Shown here piece by piece: positions 61,256 through 64,000 of a DNA stretch of 64,000 nucleotides. Position 1 is the first letter of the stretch. Each line of letters starts with the position of its first letter. Source of the stretch: Lichenicoccus sp965277665 (GTDB lineage Bacteria > Pseudomonadota > Alphaproteobacteria > Acetobacterales > Acetobacteraceae). The notes under the pieces were generated by a model. It searched no databases and had not been told where the DNA came from. It saw only the letters and a program-made list of their open reading frames with translations. A program made the position numbers and the translations under genes. The stretch spans positions 2,852,001-2,916,000 of the forward strand of contig NZ_OZ255835.1 in the NCBI RefSeq assembly GCF_965277665.1. The letters run 5' to 3'.

Positions 61256-61976
61256 GGCAGAGCGCCTGTTCCTGCACCATCGCGGCGATGCGCGCCGCTG
61301 CCTGCCGGCCGCCGCGTTCGGCACCCAGGCGCCCGCGCTCGTCGGCTAACGAGGCAGGCTGGTGCAGCAACTCCTGCAATCGCCGTGCGAACTCCGCGCG
61401 ATCGGTCCAGTTCTGCGCCACCGCGCCGGTGCGCGTCAGCGCCTCGATCCCCGGCGCGAAGATCGGTGTCGAGCCTGCCATGCGCTGCAGCGTCTCGAGG
61501 TCGAGCTTGGTCACCCGCGCGATCGATGGCAGGTCCATCACGCTCGGCTCGGCACCCGGAACCGCAACCAGGATGTCGGTGGCGAGTACCGTCGCGATGA
61601 AGGCGCCCGCCGCGGCCGGTCCATGCAGGATGCCGATGCTGCGGTGGCCGTTCGTGCCGGCGAGATGCAGGCACTTGGCGAGGTGCGCGAGATATTCGTT
61701 CAAGCCGAGCAGTTCGTCGCGGCGCGCCATGCGCTGGCTCGCCGTGTCCACCAGCAGCACCAGCGGCGCCTGGTCACGGCGCCCCGCGAGTGCCAGGACC
61801 TGCGCTGCCAGGACGATCGCGGTCTCGATCCCGAGCGGCGCACCGCCGGCGATCCCGAGCACGACCGCCTCGCCGCCATCCGCGAGCCGCCCGGTGCCGG
61901 CGATGGTGTCGTGCGGCCCGGGCCCGACATCGTGTCCGGCGGGGAACAGCGCCGGCAGCAAGTCATCGCGCGTCAT
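61242..61976 (-). CDS. mdcE: Malonate decarboxylase gamma subunit (MdcE)
   Basis: 244 residues of the crotonase/carboxyltransferase fold: VVLGIAGGAPLGIETAIVLA, LLVDTASQRMARRDELLGLN, GAFIATVLATDILVAVPGAE. Forms the decarboxylase with MdcD, acting on malonyl-S-ACP. 14-bp overlap with mdcD upstream. Confidence 0.92.
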   Translation of the reverse strand: MTRDDLLPALFPAGHDVGPGPHDTIAGTGRLADGGEAVVLGIAGGAPLGIETAIVLAAQVLALAGRRDQAPLVLLVDTASQRMARRDELLGLNEYLAHLAKCLHLAGTNGHRSIGILHGPAAAGAFIATVLATDILVAVPGAEPSVMDLPSIARVTKLDLETLQRMAGSTPIFAPGIEALTRTGAVAQNWTDRAEFARRLQELLHQPASLADERGRLGAERGGRQAAARIAAMVQEQALCHART

Positions 61977-62889
61977 GCGACGCTCCAAGCGATGCGAGCA
62001 GATCCGCGAACCCGTCGTCGGACAGGTCGGCGAGCCGATCCGGATCCGCAATGCCCATCGCGCTCCAGATGCCGGTCGAATCCCGGCATGCGCCATACGC
62101 ACGCAGGCGCTGCTCCAGCCGCTGCTGTTCGGCGGCAAGCGTCGCGAGGTCGAACGGCGGGGCCTGGTTCGCGAGGTCGGCGGCCACCTGCCGGAAGCTC
62201 GCGATCCGGTCCGGCACGTAGCGGTCCGCAACTCCGAGCAGGGCACGGGTGCGGCCGCCGGTGATGCGCCAGACCAGCGCGCGGTCGCGGCTGTCGAACT
62301 CCTCGACGCCCTGGTTGGTCTCGATCACCTCCGGGCCGGTGACGCCGATGCGGGCCTGTTCGGACACCACCACATGCGAACAGCAGGCGGCGATCAGCCC
62401 GGCGCCCCCGAAGGTGCCGGCGCGGCCGCCGATCAGGGCAATGACCGCGACGCCGGCCTCTCGCGCCTCCAGGATCGACCGGATCGTCTCGGAGACCGCG
62501 ATCTCTCCGGCATTGGCCTCCTGCAGCCGCACGCCGCCGCTGTCGAGCAGCAGCAGCACGGCAGCCGTTGCATTCTCCTGGCGCGCCGCGCGCAGCAGGC
62601 CGACCAGCTTGGCGCCGGCGATCTCGCCGAAGGTGCCCCCCATGAAGCGGCCTTCCTGCGCCGCGACGAACACGATCTCTCCGGCGAGGCGGCCGGAGCC
62701 CACGATCATGCCGTCATCGAAGGCGACCGGCAGATCGAAGAGATGCAGATGCGGACTGGTCTCGCGCTGCGTCGGCGGCACGAACTCGACGAAGCTCGCG
62801 GCATCGAGCAGCCCGGCGACGCGCTCGCGCGCGCTCGCCTCGTACCAGCTCGCAGCGTGATCCTCGCCGCCGCGGAGGGCTTCGGACAT
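61963..62889 (-). CDS. mdcD: Malonate decarboxylase beta subunit (MdcD)
   Basis: 308 residues. RFMGGTFGEIAGAKLVGLLR, LLLLDSGGVRLQEANAGE, LIGGRAGTFGGAGLIAACC and IGVTGPEVIETNQG are the carboxyltransferase blocks. Partner of MdcE. The ATG shares a base with the mdcC stop (TGATG). Confidence 0.93.
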   Translation of the reverse strand: MSEALRGGEDHAASWYEASARERVAGLLDAASFVEFVPPTQRETSPHLHLFDLPVAFDDGMIVGSGRLAGEIVFVAAQEGRFMGGTFGEIAGAKLVGLLRAARQENATAAVLLLLDSGGVRLQEANAGEIAVSETIRSILEAREAGVAVIALIGGRAGTFGGAGLIAACCSHVVVSEQARIGVTGPEVIETNQGVEEFDSRDRALVWRITGGRTRALLGVADRYVPDRIASFRQVAADLANQAPPFDLATLAAEQQRLEQRLRAYGACRDSTGIWSAMGIADPDRLADLSDDGFADLLASLGASHDAR

Positions 62890-63200
62890 CAGGCCGCCTC
62901 GCTGATCAGCCGCACACCCTGCATCAGACGCAGCGACACCGTGTCGGGCCTGGCACCGCCATCGTTGATCGAGATGCGCAGGCCGCCGGGCGAGGCGCGT
63001 TCCACGAAGTCGGCGATGACCGCTTCCCAGATCGGCCGGAAGCCGGCAGCCGAGGTGGCGACCTCGATGTCGCAGGCATCGCCCCCAACGCGCTCGAGCA
63101 GCACTTCGAGGTTGCCGGATGCCACCACGCCGATGATCGCGCTGGCCCGCGTGCCGGCGCAACGCGACGCGGCGCGGGCATGGATGGTGAAGTGCTCCAT
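62889..63200 (-). CDS. mdcC: Malonate decarboxylase acyl carrier protein (MdcC)
   Basis: 103 residues, MEHFTIHARA at the start. The serine that carries the phosphoribosyl-dephospho-CoA arm is S28 in VVASGNLEVLLE (usually GSGDLEVL). The SINDGGARPDTVSLRL block ends the fold. Acetyl and malonyl groups shuttle on its thiol. Confidence 0.92.
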   Translation of the reverse strand: MEHFTIHARAASRCAGTRASAIIGVVASGNLEVLLERVGGDACDIEVATSAAGFRPIWEAVIADFVERASPGGLRISINDGGARPDTVSLRLMQGVRLISEAA

Positions 63201-63211
63201 GCGATCGCCTC

Positions 63212-64000
63212 CTACCAGTTGCGGAACTTCGAGGGCGGCCGGTACAGGCCTGTCGACCAGGCGACGAGGTCGCGGATCGAGCGTGCCGCGAGCAGGTGGC
63301 GGGTGGCCTCCAGCGGATCCAGGCCCAGATCCTCGGGGCGCCGGATGATGCGGCGCTCGCGTAGCGCGTGGACCATCGCGCGATCCCGCCCGCGGCCGAT
63401 CTCGGTGTAGCCCGCGACACCCCGGATCGCCTGCTCGCGCTCGGCGCGGCTGCGGCACAGCAGCAGGTTGGCGATGCCCTCCTCGGTGACGATGTGGGTC
63501 ACGTCGTCGCCATAGATCATCACCGGCACCAGCGCGAGCCCGAGCCGTTCGGCCAGCGCCATGCTGTCGAGCCGCTCCACGAAGGCGGGCGCCATGCCGG
63601 TGCCGAAGGTCTCGACGATCTGCACCACCAGCTTGCGGCCGCGCGTCATCGCGCCGTCACCGTCGCTGGCTTCGCGCCCCGCCTTGAGCCACGCGTCCGA
63701 GGCGTGCCGGCGGCCATGCGCGTCGGCACCCATGTTGGGCGCACCCCCGAAGCCCGCGATGCGGTCCGGGGTGACGGTGGAGGAGTTGCCCTCGAGGTCG
63801 ATCTGCAGGGTCGAGCCGATGAACATGTCGCAGGCATACAGGCCGGCGTTCTGGCACATCATGCGGTTGGAGCGCAGCGTGCCGTCGCGGCCGGTGAAAT
63901 AGATGTCGGGCCGCGCCGCCATGTAGTCGTCCATGCCGACCTCGCTGCCGAAGCTGTGGATCTGCGTAACCCAGCCGCTCTCGATCGCCGGGATCAGCGT
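63212..64000 (-). CDS. mdcA: Malonate decarboxylase alpha subunit (MdcA), 5' part outside window
   Basis: About 263 C-terminal residues are seen, including FTGRDGTLRSNRMMCQNAG, DLEGNSSTVTPDRIAGFGGA, MIYGDDVTHIVTEEGIANLL and the end RPPSKFRNW. MdcA transfers the ACP from acetate to malonate. Only 11 bp separate it from mdcC. The start lies beyond 64000. Confidence 0.93.
   Translation of the reverse strand, partial: TLIPAIESGWVTQIHSFGSEVGMDDYMAARPDIYFTGRDGTLRSNRMMCQNAGLYACDMFIGSTLQIDLEGNSSTVTPDRIAGFGGAPNMGADAHGRRHASDAWLKAGREASDGDGAMTRGRKLVVQIVETFGTGMAPAFVERLDSMALAERLGLALVPVMIYGDDVTHIVTEEGIANLLLCRSRAEREQAIRGVAGYTEIGRGRDRAMVHALRERRIIRRPEDLGLDPLEATRHLLAARSIRDLVAWSTGLYRPPSKFRNW

Overview
The window is high-GC chromosomal DNA whose gene content (aerobic cobalamin synthesis with CobG plus CbiD, a biotin-independent malonate decarboxylase, FitAB/VapBC, IS5-like palindromic debris, GlxA/AraC regulators) points to an alphaproteobacterium, most likely Acetobacteraceae or a close relative. 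The placement rests on gene style and not on a marker gene. No rRNA, tRNA, CRISPR array, prophage or intact insertion sequence was found.

Layout. 0-7.5 kb: an AraC regulator (partial) divergent from a NepI-type purine nucleoside exporter; a VapBC module bracketed by two copies of a miniature palindromic element; then acs with a coupled MFS transporter. 7.5-19 kb: a nearly contiguous cobalamin cluster (cobC | cobS-cobT-cobB | cbiD | cobM-cobE-cobL | cobK | cobJ-cobI-cobH-cobG). Its minus-strand genes are mostly joined by 4-base NTGA overlaps, and it is interrupted twice by plus-strand genes that overlap it at their ends. 19-25.5 kb: cold-shock protein, a flavin monooxygenase/FAD-protein pair, an aldose epimerase-like gene, membrane proteins and a second repeat cluster. 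25.5-33.4 kb: an AT-richer glycosyltransferase-FkbM fusion, a short-chain dehydrogenase, an NCS1 permease, an unusual DUF1232-sulfotransferase fusion and a POT peptide transporter. 33.5-38 kb: a DUF2946-CopC-CopD copper group, a formate/nitrite channel and a methyltransferase. 38-50 kb: DEAD-box helicase, GNAT, diguanylate cyclase, DinB, ROK kinase, TusA, xseB-ispA-tlyA, rlmN and a decayed DUF2252 gene. 50-53.5 kb: GlxA regulator, DJ-1/PfpI protein, SnoaL-like protein and M20 amidohydrolase. 53.5-58.7 kb: an ACAD/PIG-L/methyltransferase/glycosyltransferase module, argG and a small lipoprotein. 58.7-64 kb: the malonate decarboxylase operon mdcA(partial)-C-D-E-G-B-H.

How the genes work together. 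The cob genes cover most corrin-ring steps from precorrin-2 to cobyrinic acid diamide plus nucleotide-loop steps (CobT, CobS, CobC). CbiD takes the C1-methylation role usually filled by CobF. The mdc genes encode the acyl carrier protein, its transferase, both decarboxylase subunits, prosthetic-group synthesis and malonyl loading. They would turn malonate into acetyl-CoA-level carbon, which acs (acetate activation) could complement.

The least ordinary material is a set of three short palindromic repeat families (A, B and C below), several ending in CTAG. One pair flanks the toxin-antitoxin genes. Another supplies the stop codons and C-terminal residues of the convergent cobC and cobS genes. 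Other oddities are in-frame tandem repeats in acs and ispA, a probable CTG start codon, and the uncharacterised ACAD/PIG-L/methyltransferase/glycosyltransferase module.
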